A DNA stretch of 64,000 nt from Pseudomonas japonica (lineage in GTDB: Bacteria > Pseudomonadota > Gammaproteobacteria > Pseudomonadales > Pseudomonadaceae): the NCBI RefSeq assembly GCF_900188455.1, contig NZ_FZOL01000002.1, forward strand, positions 1-64,000, in the 5' to 3' direction. Shown here in pieces: positions 1 through 7,019 of the stretch. How positions within the stretch are numbered: position 1 is the first letter of the stretch; each line of letters begins with the position of its first letter. A program made the translations under genes and the position numbers. Under the pieces are notes generated by a model. The model had not been told where the DNA came from, ran no database searches, and worked only from the letters and a program-made list of their open reading frames with translations.

Positions 1-115
1 GACGGTGGATCTTGCCGCCGTCTTCTTCGATCAGCTTGGTGTAACGCTCAACCATGCCGCCGACTTGCTCGCTCTGGTCAGGGTGGACCAGGAAGATGAT
101 TTCGTAATGACGCAT
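1..115 (-). CDS. rpsF: 30S ribosomal protein S6, 5' part only
   Basis: The reverse strand encodes [18 protein letters not shown], the typical N-terminus of ribosomal protein S6, which binds 16S rRNA as a heterodimer with S18 in the small subunit platform. Only the first 38 codons lie in the window and the rest continues past base 1. The ATG at 113-115 follows AAGGAG at a good distance. S6 normally heads an operon with rpsR and rplI, which would lie outside. A leader of about 100 nt with a CCG-containing hairpin precedes it. Confidence 0.95.
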   Translation of the reverse strand, partial: MRHYEIIFLVHPDQSEQVGGMVERYTKLIEEDGGKIHR

Positions 116-136
116 GAATGCTCCTTACGGGTTGTA

Positions 137-159
137 GTCTGCCGACAAAGCGGTCAGAC
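137..159 (-). promoter_or_regulatory. Candidate S6:S18-binding hairpin in the rpsF leader
   Basis: In the rpsF sense strand, GTCTG (159-155) pairs with CAGAC (141-137) and the interior holds CCG and CGG. Leaders of rpsF in many bacteria carry a hairpin with a CCG motif that mimics the 16S site and binds the S6:S18 complex for feedback control. Position, 22 nt before the start codon, and the CCG fit this. The match was made by eye, without a covariance model. Confidence 0.45.
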
Positions 160-224
160 AAGGAGTGAATGACACTGTATGTCTTGTCCTGAACCAGGCA
201 CGTATGCCCGGGACAAGGCGCGCA

Positions 225-253
225 ATTGTAGAGAAGCGCGGTGGGACAAGCAA
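225..253 (-). promoter_or_regulatory. Putative sigma-70 promoter of rpsF
   Basis: On the reverse strand TTGCTT (253-248) and TACAAT (230-225) are separated by 17 nt. The -10 box matches 5 of 6 consensus bases and the -35 box 3 of 6. Transcription would start near 218, giving an rpsF leader of about 100 nt that includes the candidate S6:S18 hairpin. Confidence 0.45.
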
Positions 254-307
254 GGAGATTGGTGAAATATTGAGCAGCGCCGATAGAAGACCGGCTCAGG
301 AACGATC

Positions 308-333
308 GTGGGAGCGAGCAAGCTCGCTCCCAC
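308..333. repeat. REP-type palindrome between rlmB and rpsF
   Basis: GTGGGAGCGAG and CTCGCTCCCAC flank a 4-nt AAGC loop. This is the usual core of Pseudomonas REP elements. It lies 18 bases past the rlmB stop codon on the leftward strand and may act as a transcript end or mRNA stabiliser. Confidence 0.75.
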
Positions 334-351
334 AGGGGATAGCAAGAACGG

Positions 352-1098
352 TTATTTGCCTGCCGAGCGCTGGCGAACCGCTTCGAACAGGCAAACCCCG
401 GTCGCCACCGAGACGTTCAGACTGCTCACGCTACCAGCCATCGGCAACTTCACCAGGAAATCGCAGTGCTCGCGGGTCAGGCGGCGCATGCCCTTGCCTT
501 CCGCGCCCATGACCAGCACGGTCGGCCCGGTCATGTCCTGCTGATACAGTTCCTGCTGCGCCTCGCCGGCGGTGCCGACGACCCACAGGCCGCGCTGCTG
601 CAGCTTTTCCAGGGTCCGCGCGAGGTTGGTCACCGCCACCAGCGGGATCACTTCGGCGGCGCCGCAGGCGACCTTGCGCACCGCGGCGGTCAAGGTCGCC
701 GACTTGTCCTTCGGCACGATCACCGCCTGCACACCGGCGGCATCGGCGGTCCGCAGGCAGGCGCCGAGGTTGTGCGGGTCGGTGACGCCATCCAGCACCA
801 ACAGCAGCGGCGCGCCCTCGGTGCGATCCAGCAGCTCGTCGAGCATCGCCTCGCCCCACACCTGGCTCGGGCTGACCTCGGCGACCACGCCCTGGTGCAC
901 GCCTTCGACCCAAGCATCCAGCTCGCGACGCTCGGCCTGGCCGACCGCCACGCGATTTTCCGTGGCCAGGGCCAGCAGCGCCTGGATGCGCGGCTCGCTA
1001 CGCCCTTCGGACAACCAGATCTGCTTGACCCGCTTGGGGTGATGACGCAACAGGGCTTCCACGGCATGCACGCCGTAGATCTTTTCCAACTGACTCAT
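352..1098 (-). CDS. rlmB: 23S rRNA (guanosine-2251-2'-O)-methyltransferase
   Basis: This 248-residue protein is a SpoU/TrmH-family SPOUT methyltransferase that methylates the ribose of G2251 in the 23S rRNA P-loop with S-adenosylmethionine. The N-terminal RNA-binding domain (about residues 1-75, IYGVHAVEALL) is followed by the knotted domain, with motif 1 NLGACLRTADAAG near residue 107 and motifs 2 and 3 (VMGAEGKGMRRL, LPMAGSVSSLNVS) near 195-230. The start codon overlaps the rnr stop by 4 nt (ATGA), so translation is probably coupled to RNase R. Length is normal for the family. Confidence 0.96.
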   Translation of the reverse strand: MSQLEKIYGVHAVEALLRHHPKRVKQIWLSEGRSEPRIQALLALATENRVAVGQAERRELDAWVEGVHQGVVAEVSPSQVWGEAMLDELLDRTEGAPLLLVLDGVTDPHNLGACLRTADAAGVQAVIVPKDKSATLTAAVRKVACGAAEVIPLVAVTNLARTLEKLQQRGLWVVGTAGEAQQELYQQDMTGPTVLVMGAEGKGMRRLTREHCDFLVKLPMAGSVSSLNVSVATGVCLFEAVRQRSAGK

Positions 1099-3707
1099 GA
1101 CTTGCCTTTGCTCTTGCGGGAAGAGGAACCGGATTTAGGCGGTCCCTTGCGGTGCTTGGTCGGCTTGTCCGACTTGCCGGACGACTTGCCCGAAGGCTTG
1201 CCGCTGGCATGGGCGTGCTTGGCATCGGACATCAGCGCCTTCTTCATTTCCCGGCTCTTGCGCACTTCGGCGTTGTTCGCCGCGGCATGGGAGGAGAAAT
1301 ACGCCTCGGAGGTCTCGCCCTTCTTGTTGCGACGGGCCGCACGCTCTTCCGGGACAGGCTCCGCTGCCTTGGCCTTGGCGCCCACGCCGATCTTCGCCGC
1401 CGGCGCCGGGGCCGCTGGCTCGGTCGAGCGCTGCTTGCGTCCGATCGGTGCCTTGAGGGCATTCTCGGACATCTCGAAATCGATCTTGCGCTGCTCAAGG
1501 TCGACGCGCATCACCCGCACTTCGACGGTATCGCCGAGGCGGAAGCTGCGACCGGTACGCTCGCCGGTGAGGCGATGGTGAACCGGGTCGAAATGGTAGT
1601 AGTCACCCGGCAGCGCGCTGACGTGGACCATGCCTTCGACGTAGATGTCGGTCAGCTCGACGAACAGGCCGAAACCGGTCACCGCGGTGATCACGCCCGG
1701 GAAGGATTCGCCGACGCGGTCCTTCATGTATTCGCACTTGAGCCAGTTGACCACGTCGCGGGTCGCCTCGTCGGCGCGCCGCTCGCTCATCGAGCACTGT
1801 TCGCCCAGTTGCTCCAGGGTGTTCTCGTCGTACGGGTAGATCCGCGCCTTGGGAATGCTCATCGCCCCGGCGCGCTTGACGTGCGGGGTGTCCTGGCGGG
1901 AACGGATCACGCTGCGAATGGCGCGGTGCACCAGCAGGTCCGGATAACGGCGGATCGGCGAGGTGAAGTGGGTGTACGCCTCGTAGTTCAGGCCGAAGTG
2001 GCCGTTGTTGTCGGCGCTGTACACCGCCTGGCTCAGGGAGCGCAGCATGACGGTCTGGATCAGGTGGAAGTCCGGACGGTCGGAGATATTGGCCAGCAGG
2101 GCCTGGTAGTCCTTCGGCGACGGACCGTCCTTGCCCTTGTGCAGGGACAGGCCGAGCTCGCCGAGGAAGGCGCGCAGCTTTTCCAGACGCTCCGGCGGCG
2201 GACCGTCGTGGACCCGGTACAGAGCCGGAATCTCATGCTTCTTGAGGAACTCGGCGGTGGCCACGTTGGCCGCCAGCATGCATTCCTCGATCAGCTTGTG
2301 CGCATCGTTGCGCACGGTCGGACGGATTTCCGCGATCTTGCGCTCGGCGCCGAAGATGATGCGGGTTTCCTGGGTCTCGAAGTCGATCGCGCCACGGGTA
2401 TGACGGGCGGCCAGGAGCACCTTGTACAGCGCATAGAGCTGCTTCAGGTGCGGCACCACTTCGCTGTATTCCTCGCGCAGGGCACGGCCTTCGCGGGTGC
2501 GCGAGTGCTCGAGCATGCTGCTGACCTTGTTGTAGGTCAGCCGCGCGTGGGAATGGATCACCGCTTCGTAGAACTGGTAGTCGACCATCTGCCCGGACTT
2601 GTTCATGGTCATTTCACAGACCATGGCCAGGCGATCGACGTGCGGGTTCAGCGAGCACAGGCCGTTGGACAATTCCTCCGGCAGCATCGGGATCACACGC
2701 TCGGGGAAGTACACCGAGTTGCCGCGGACCAGGGCTTCGGCATCCAGCGCCGAACCGAGACGCACGTAGCTGGACACGTCGGCGATGGCCACGTACAGGC
2801 GCCAGCCACCAGAGAACAGGCGCAGCTTGCCGAGGCTTTCGCAGTAGACGGCGTCGTCGAAGTCGCGGGCATCCTCACCGTCGATGGTGACGAACGGCAG
2901 GTGGCGCAGGTCGATGCGCTTTTCCTTGTCCTTCTCTTCCACATCCGGCTTGAGCTTGCGGGCTTCCTTGATCACCGCTTCCGGCCAGACGTGGGGAATG
3001 TCGTAGCTGCGCAGGGCCACGTCGATTTCCATGCCCGGCGCCATGTAGTTGCCGATGACCTCGACGACATCGCCCTGGGGCTGGAAGCGCGGGGTCGGCC
3101 AGTGGGTGATCTTCACCTCGACGAACTGACCGATCTTGGCGCCGGCATTGCGTCCCGGGGTAACCAGCACTTCCTGCTGGATCTTCGGGTTGTCGGCGGT
3201 GACGAAGCCGATGCCGCCTTCTTCGAAATAGCGGCCGACGATGCTTTCGTGGGCGCGGGAAATGATCTCCACCAGCACGCCTTCACGGCGGCCGCGGCGG
3301 TCGACACCGGAAACCCGGGCCAGGGCGCGGTCGCCGTCGAACACCAGGCGCATCTGCGACGGGCTGAGGAACAGGTCTTCGGTGCCATCGTCGGGGATGA
3401 GGAAACCGAAACCGTCGCGGTGACCGGAAACGCGACCGAGGATCAGGTCGAGCTTGTCCACCGGGGCATAGGTGCCGCGCCGGGTGTAGATAAGCTGGCC
3501 GTCACGCTCCATCGCCCGCAGGCGACGACGCAGGGCTTCGATCTGGTCCTCGGTCTGCAGGCCGAATTCCTCAACCAGTTGCTCGCGCGCAGCCGGCGAG
3601 CCTCGTTCGGCGAGGTGCTGGAGGATCAGCTCACGGCTTGGGATGGGGTTTTCGTATTTTTCCGCTTCACGAGCGGCCTCGGGATCGAGGGACTGCCAAT
3701 CGGCCAT
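1095..3707 (-). CDS. rnr: Ribonuclease R
   Basis: This 870-residue 3'-5' exoribonuclease degrades structured RNA. An N-terminal helix-turn-helix (about 25-90) precedes two cold-shock-like domains, the RNB catalytic domain with the metal-binding cluster DGEDARDFDDA near residue 276, an S1 domain (about 645-730, GVITAVTGFGLFVEL), and a Lys/Ser-rich basic tail from about 790. It forms a pair with rlmB. No Shine-Dalgarno precedes the ATG at 3705-3707. The sense strand there reads CCCCTCCTA, the complement of a ribosome-binding site. The N-terminus MADWQSLDPEAAREAEKY is typical of Pseudomonas RNase R, so the start is kept. Confidence 0.96.
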   Translation of the reverse strand: MADWQSLDPEAAREAEKYENPIPSRELILQHLAERGSPAAREQLVEEFGLQTEDQIEALRRRLRAMERDGQLIYTRRGTYAPVDKLDLILGRVSGHRDGFGFLIPDDGTEDLFLSPSQMRLVFDGDRALARVSGVDRRGRREGVLVEIISRAHESIVGRYFEEGGIGFVTADNPKIQQEVLVTPGRNAGAKIGQFVEVKITHWPTPRFQPQGDVVEVIGNYMAPGMEIDVALRSYDIPHVWPEAVIKEARKLKPDVEEKDKEKRIDLRHLPFVTIDGEDARDFDDAVYCESLGKLRLFSGGWRLYVAIADVSSYVRLGSALDAEALVRGNSVYFPERVIPMLPEELSNGLCSLNPHVDRLAMVCEMTMNKSGQMVDYQFYEAVIHSHARLTYNKVSSMLEHSRTREGRALREEYSEVVPHLKQLYALYKVLLAARHTRGAIDFETQETRIIFGAERKIAEIRPTVRNDAHKLIEECMLAANVATAEFLKKHEIPALYRVHDGPPPERLEKLRAFLGELGLSLHKGKDGPSPKDYQALLANISDRPDFHLIQTVMLRSLSQAVYSADNNGHFGLNYEAYTHFTSPIRRYPDLLVHRAIRSVIRSRQDTPHVKRAGAMSIPKARIYPYDENTLEQLGEQCSMSERRADEATRDVVNWLKCEYMKDRVGESFPGVITAVTGFGLFVELTDIYVEGMVHVSALPGDYYHFDPVHHRLTGERTGRSFRLGDTVEVRVMRVDLEQRKIDFEMSENALKAPIGRKQRSTEPAAPAPAAKIGVGAKAKAAEPVPEERAARRNKKGETSEAYFSSHAAANNAEVRKSREMKKALMSDAKHAHASGKPSGKSSGKSDKPTKHRKGPPKSGSSSRKSKGKS

Positions 3708-3727
3708 TAGGAGGGGTTCACCTTGTC

Positions 3728-3733
3728 TATATA
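3728..3733 (-). promoter_or_regulatory. Putative -10 box of rnr
   Basis: TATATA on the reverse strand lies about 20 nt before the rnr ATG. A start 6-8 nt downstream would leave a leader of only about 13 nt. No convincing -35 hexamer is visible at 17 nt, so this rests on the -10 alone. Confidence 0.3.
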
Positions 3734-3870
3734 AGGGTTAGTTTGGCATAGCCGTATTGAAACCGGAAATTTCAGCCTTGGACAGCCCCGCCAGGGACAG
3801 CCTGTTTGGCGTTTCTCGGCTGAGGTCGATCAACGGCTTGAATTTTTTAAGATTTTTTTCGGATGGGGGT

Positions 3871-3899
3871 TTACAGCCCCAGGGGGCATCCGTATAGTG
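3871..3899 (+). promoter_or_regulatory. Sigma-70 promoter of the tRNA-Leu pair
   Basis: TTTACA (3871-3876) and TATAGT (3894-3899) are separated by exactly 17 nt, each matching 5 of 6 consensus bases. The GC-rich stretch just after the -10 resembles the discriminator of stable-RNA promoters. Transcription would start near 3906, about 80 nt before the first tRNA. Confidence 0.7.
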
Positions 3900-3984
3900 C
3901 GCACCACAGCGACGGAGACCGTCGTTATAGTTGAGAAGCCGCACGATGTCACGCTGTAATGCATCGAAGCGAAATCAACGAAAT

Positions 3985-4071
3985 GCCCAGATGGTGAAAT
4001 TGGTAGACACGCCAGCTTCAGGTGCTGGTGACCTTACGGTCGTGGAAGTTCGAGTCTTCTTCTGGGCACCA
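3985..4071 (+). tRNA. tRNA-Leu (anticodon CAG), copy 1
   Basis: This is an 87-nt tRNA with encoded CCA. The acceptor arms are GCCCAGA and TCTGGGC, the D-loop contains TGGTAGACA, the anticodon stem CCAGC/GCTGG encloses TTCAGGT with anticodon CAG, and the T-arm contains GTTCGAGTC. The long variable arm is typical of leucine tRNAs. It reads CUG, the commonest leucine codon in GC-rich pseudomonads. An identical copy follows 73 bases later. Confidence 0.96.
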
Positions 4072-4144
4072 ATTTCAAATTTCAGATCACTGATCTGTTT
4101 ATGCGACACGCTACACTGATCATGTTTCAAATGCTTCAAACTTT

Positions 4145-4231
4145 GCCCAGATGGTGAAATTGGTAGACACGCCAGCTTCAGGTGCTGGTGACCTTACGGT
4201 CGTGGAAGTTCGAGTCTTCTTCTGGGCACCA
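4145..4231 (+). tRNA. tRNA-Leu (anticodon CAG), copy 2
   Basis: This copy is identical over all 87 bases to the first, including the encoded CCA. It is presumably cotranscribed from the promoter at 3871-3899 and ends at the hairpin at 4242-4266. The two copies probably arose by recent tandem duplication or are kept identical by gene conversion. Confidence 0.96.
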
Positions 4232-4241
4232 TATTTCAAAG

Positions 4242-4266
4242 AAACCCGCGAAAGCGGGTTTTTTTA
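4242..4266 (+). terminator. Intrinsic terminator of the tRNA-Leu operon
   Basis: AAACCCGC, a GAAA tetraloop and GCGGGTTT form an 8-bp stem followed by further T residues. It begins 11 bases after the second tRNA. Confidence 0.9.
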
Positions 4267-4371
4267 TGCCTGTTATTCGGCAACCGCCCGCGCACTCCTC
4301 TCCCTCAGCGCTTCCTGTCACGAGATGACTCGATAGCCTGCTCATGAATTTCCCGTCATGCGGCCACTTGA

Positions 4372-4397
4372 GAAACAATTTCGTTTACCATTGTTTC
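4372..4397. promoter_or_regulatory. Perfect inverted repeat upstream of hitA
   Basis: GAAACAAT (4372-4379) and ATTGTTTC (4390-4397) form a perfect 8-bp inverted repeat with a 10-nt spacer, 33 bases before the hitA start. The AT-rich dyad is a plausible operator. An iron transporter would be expected under Fur, but the half-sites do not resemble GATAAT, so the regulator is unknown. Confidence 0.45.
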
Positions 4398-4430
4398 CAA
4401 ATATGTAGCCGTAAGCGAGGAACCACCCGC

Positions 4431-5444
4431 ATGACGATCCGCCGTACCCCGATTCTGCGCGGCCTGGCCGTTTCCCTCCTTGGCCTGGTGCTCGCCACAC
4501 CGGCCGCCCTGGCCGCCGACCCGGTGACCCTGACGCTCTACAACGGCCAGCACAAGGAAATCGGCGAGGCCATCGCCAAGGCCTACGAGGCCAAGACCGG
4601 CATCCATATCAATATCCGCAAGGGCAGCAGCAATCAGCTGGCCAGCCAGATCATCGAAGAGGGCGAGCGCTCCCCCGCCGACGTGATCTACACCGAGGAA
4701 TCGCCTCCGCTGAACAACCTCGGCGAGCTGGGCCTGCTGAGCAAGATCGAACAGACCACCCTGGACGTGCTGCCCAAGGAATTCGTCGCCGCCAACGGCA
4801 CCTGGATGGGCGTGACCGCACGCACCCGGGTGGTGGCCTTCAACCCGAAAGTGATCGACGAGAAAGACCTGCCGCCATCGGTCATGGACTTCGCCAACCC
4901 CGAGTGGGACGGCAAGGTCGGTTTCGTGCCCACCAGCGGCGCCTTCCAGGAACAGGCGGTGGCCATCCTCAAGCTCCACGGTCGCGAAGCCGCCGAGGAG
5001 TGGCTGACCGGCCTCAAGGCCTTCGGCAAGACCTACACCAACAACATGGTGGCACTGAAAGCCGTGGAGAACGGTGAAGTCGCCGCGGTGCTGGTGAACA
5101 ACTACTACTGGTACGCCCTGAAAAAGGAACGCGGCCAACTGGATTCGAAGCTGTACTACCTGGCTGACGGCGATGTCGGCGGCCTGATGACCATCTCCGG
5201 CGCCGCCGCGGTCAAGGCCAGCAAGCATCCGCAAGAGGCCCAGGCCCTGCTCGCCTGGATGGCCAGCGAGGAAGGCCAGCGCGTCATCACCCAGACCACC
5301 GCCGAGTACCCGCTGCACAAAGGCATGGTTTCCGATCAGGGTCTGAAGCCGTTCGAAGAGCTGCGTCCGCCGCGGATCACCCCGGCCGACCTGGGCAACG
5401 CCGAGGAAGCGCTGGAACTCGAACGCGAAGTCGGCCTGCTCTGA
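4431..5444 (+). CDS. hitA: Ferric iron ABC transporter, periplasmic binding protein
   Basis: This 337-residue protein is an FbpA/HitA-type periplasmic ferric-ion-binding protein. A signal peptide covers residues 1-28 (LATPAALA). The iron ligands of FbpA are recognisable: His41 in YNGQHKE, Glu89 in YTEESPP, and Tyr225-Tyr226 in NNYYWY. The sequence follows Neisseria FbpA closely through VPTSGAF and ENGEVAA. The ATG at 4431 was chosen because it begins the signal peptide and follows GCGAGGAA; the upstream ATG at 4344 would add a non-signal extension. The stop overlaps the hitB start (ATGA). The protein delivers Fe3+ to HitB. Confidence 0.93.
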   Translation: MTIRRTPILRGLAVSLLGLVLATPAALAADPVTLTLYNGQHKEIGEAIAKAYEAKTGIHINIRKGSSNQLASQIIEEGERSPADVIYTEESPPLNNLGELGLLSKIEQTTLDVLPKEFVAANGTWMGVTARTRVVAFNPKVIDEKDLPPSVMDFANPEWDGKVGFVPTSGAFQEQAVAILKLHGREAAEEWLTGLKAFGKTYTNNMVALKAVENGEVAAVLVNNYYWYALKKERGQLDSKLYYLADGDVGGLMTISGAAAVKASKHPQEAQALLAWMASEEGQRVITQTTAEYPLHKGMVSDQGLKPFEELRPPRITPADLGNAEEALELEREVGLL

Positions 5445-7009
5445 TGAGCGCCGCGCTTCCCGTGGCGCCGGCCACCGGCTTCGTGCCGCGGCGCAGGCGA
5501 CCCTCGCTCTGGGTGGTCCTTCCGGTCCTGCTGCTGGTCGGCCTGAGCCTGCTGCCGCTGCTGTATGTCGCGCTGAAGACCTGGCAGGCCGGCTGGCACG
5601 AAGCACTGCGCCTGATCTGGCGCCCCTTCGTCTGGGGCCTGATGCGCAACACCCTGCTGCTGATGGTCGGGGTCACGCTGAGCTGCGCGCTGGTCGGTCT
5701 GTCACTGGCCTGGCTGCTGGAACGCAGCGACCTGCCGGGACGCCGCCTGTGGGGCGTGATCCTGTGCCTGCCGTTCGCCGTGCCGTCGTTCGTCAGCGGC
5801 TTCACCTGGGTGTCCCTGAGTCCGAAGTTCGAAGGGCTGTGGGGCGCCATCCTGGTGATGAGCCTGTCCAAGTACCCGCTGGTATTCCTCCCGGTGGCGG
5901 CGACCTTGCGCAACCTCGACACCTCGCTGGAGGAGTCGGCGCGAACCATGGGCTGCAATCGCTGGGCAGTGTTCCGCCGGGTCACCCTGCCGCTGCTGTG
6001 GCCGTCGGTGCTCGGCGGCTGCCTGCTGATCGCCCTGCACATGCTGGTGGAGTTCGGCGCGCTGTCGATCCTCAACCTGCAGACCTTCACCACGGCGATC
6101 TACCAGCAGTTCGAGCTGGAATTCAGCAACGCCAACGCGGCGATGCTTTCGGCGGTGCTGCTGTTGATGTGCCTGCTGATGCTCTGGCTGGAGCTGCGGG
6201 TACGCGGCAAGGCCCGCCATGTGCGAATCGGCCAGGGCGTGGCGCGGCGTGGCGCGCCGGTGCGCCTGGGGACGTGGATGCCGCTGGGCCAGCTGTATTG
6301 CCTGGGCCTGGCGATCCTCGGCAGCGGCATTCCCCTGGGCATGCTGGCGTACTGGCTGAGCGTGGGCTCGTCGGCGGCCTTCCCGGTCGCGGACATCAGC
6401 CGGGCGCTGTTCTCGTCGCTGTCGCTGGCCTTGGGTGGCGCGGGCGTCAGCCTGCTGCTGGCCTTGCCGGTGAGTTTCCTGGTGGTGCGCTACAAGGGCC
6501 GCCTGGCGATCTGGGCCGAACGCCTGCCGTACCTGCTGCATGCCCTGCCGGGATTGGTGATCGCCCTGACGCTGGTGTACTTCGCCCTGCACTACGTGCC
6601 GGCGGCGTACCAGACCACGGGACTGTTGCTGCTGGCCTATGCCCTGCTGTTCCTGCCCCTGGCCCAGGCGCCGGTACGCACCGCGCTGACCAAGGCCGCG
6701 CCGCAGCTGGAGGAAGCCGCACGGACCCTCGGCGCGACGCCCTTCATGGCGTTCTGCCGGGTGACCCTGCCGATCATCTTCCCGGCCCTGGCCGCCGCCT
6801 TCGCCCTGGTGTTCCTTGATGCCATGAAGGAGCTGACCGCGACCCTGCTGCTCAGCCCCACCGGCATGACCACCCTGGCCACCGAGGTCTGGGCGCACAC
6901 CGCCAACGTCGAGTTCGCCGCGGCGGCGCCCTATGCGGCGCTGCTGATCCTGGTGTCCGGGTTGCCGGTGTACCTGCTGACCACCCGGATGTACCTGAAC
7001 CGCGCCTGA
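5444..7009 (+). CDS. hitB: Ferric iron ABC transporter, permease
   Basis: This 521-residue inner-membrane protein is a duplicated permease with about twelve hydrophobic segments. Each half carries an EAA loop that docks the ATPase: EESARTMGCNRWAVFRRV near residue 164 and EEAARTLGATPFMAFCRV near 423. It matches the FbpB/HitB family, which moves Fe3+ across the inner membrane. Its ATG overlaps the hitA stop, so the two are coupled. No ATPase gene is adjacent, so HitB must use an ATPase encoded elsewhere. The stop lies inside a 20-bp palindrome shared with the convergent receptor gene. Confidence 0.93.
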   Translation: MSAALPVAPATGFVPRRRRPSLWVVLPVLLLVGLSLLPLLYVALKTWQAGWHEALRLIWRPFVWGLMRNTLLLMVGVTLSCALVGLSLAWLLERSDLPGRRLWGVILCLPFAVPSFVSGFTWVSLSPKFEGLWGAILVMSLSKYPLVFLPVAATLRNLDTSLEESARTMGCNRWAVFRRVTLPLLWPSVLGGCLLIALHMLVEFGALSILNLQTFTTAIYQQFELEFSNANAAMLSAVLLLMCLLMLWLELRVRGKARHVRIGQGVARRGAPVRLGTWMPLGQLYCLGLAILGSGIPLGMLAYWLSVGSSAAFPVADISRALFSSLSLALGGAGVSLLLALPVSFLVVRYKGRLAIWAERLPYLLHALPGLVIALTLVYFALHYVPAAYQTTGLLLLAYALLFLPLAQAPVRTALTKAAPQLEEAARTLGATPFMAFCRVTLPIIFPALAAAFALVFLDAMKELTATLLLSPTGMTTLATEVWAHTANVEFAAAAPYAALLILVSGLPVYLLTTRMYLNRA

Positions 7010-7019
7010 TCAGGCGCGG
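7000..7019. terminator. 20-bp palindrome spanning two convergent stop codons
   Basis: CCGCGCCTGA and TCAGGCGCGG form a perfect palindrome with no spacer, containing the hitB TGA and the stop of the convergent receptor gene. It could fold in either transcript and limit convergent read-through, but it lacks a T-run, so a terminator role is inferred. Confidence 0.4.

Noticed and set aside
1152..3710. 852-codon open frame on the plus strand across rnr
   Set aside because: It is the antisense of a clearly conserved RNase R. High GC gives long open frames on the opposite strand, and no recognisable domain or ribosome-binding site is seen.
4145..4231. Second tRNA-Leu as an integration-site remnant
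   Set aside because: It is a full 87-nt tRNA with encoded CCA, and no integrase or partial tRNA copy was found downstream, so a tandem functional gene is simpler.
4344..4430. Longer N-terminus of HitA from the upstream ATG
   Set aside because: It would put 29 non-signal residues before a perfect signal peptide and run through the inverted repeat; the ATG at 4431 has the ribosome-binding site.
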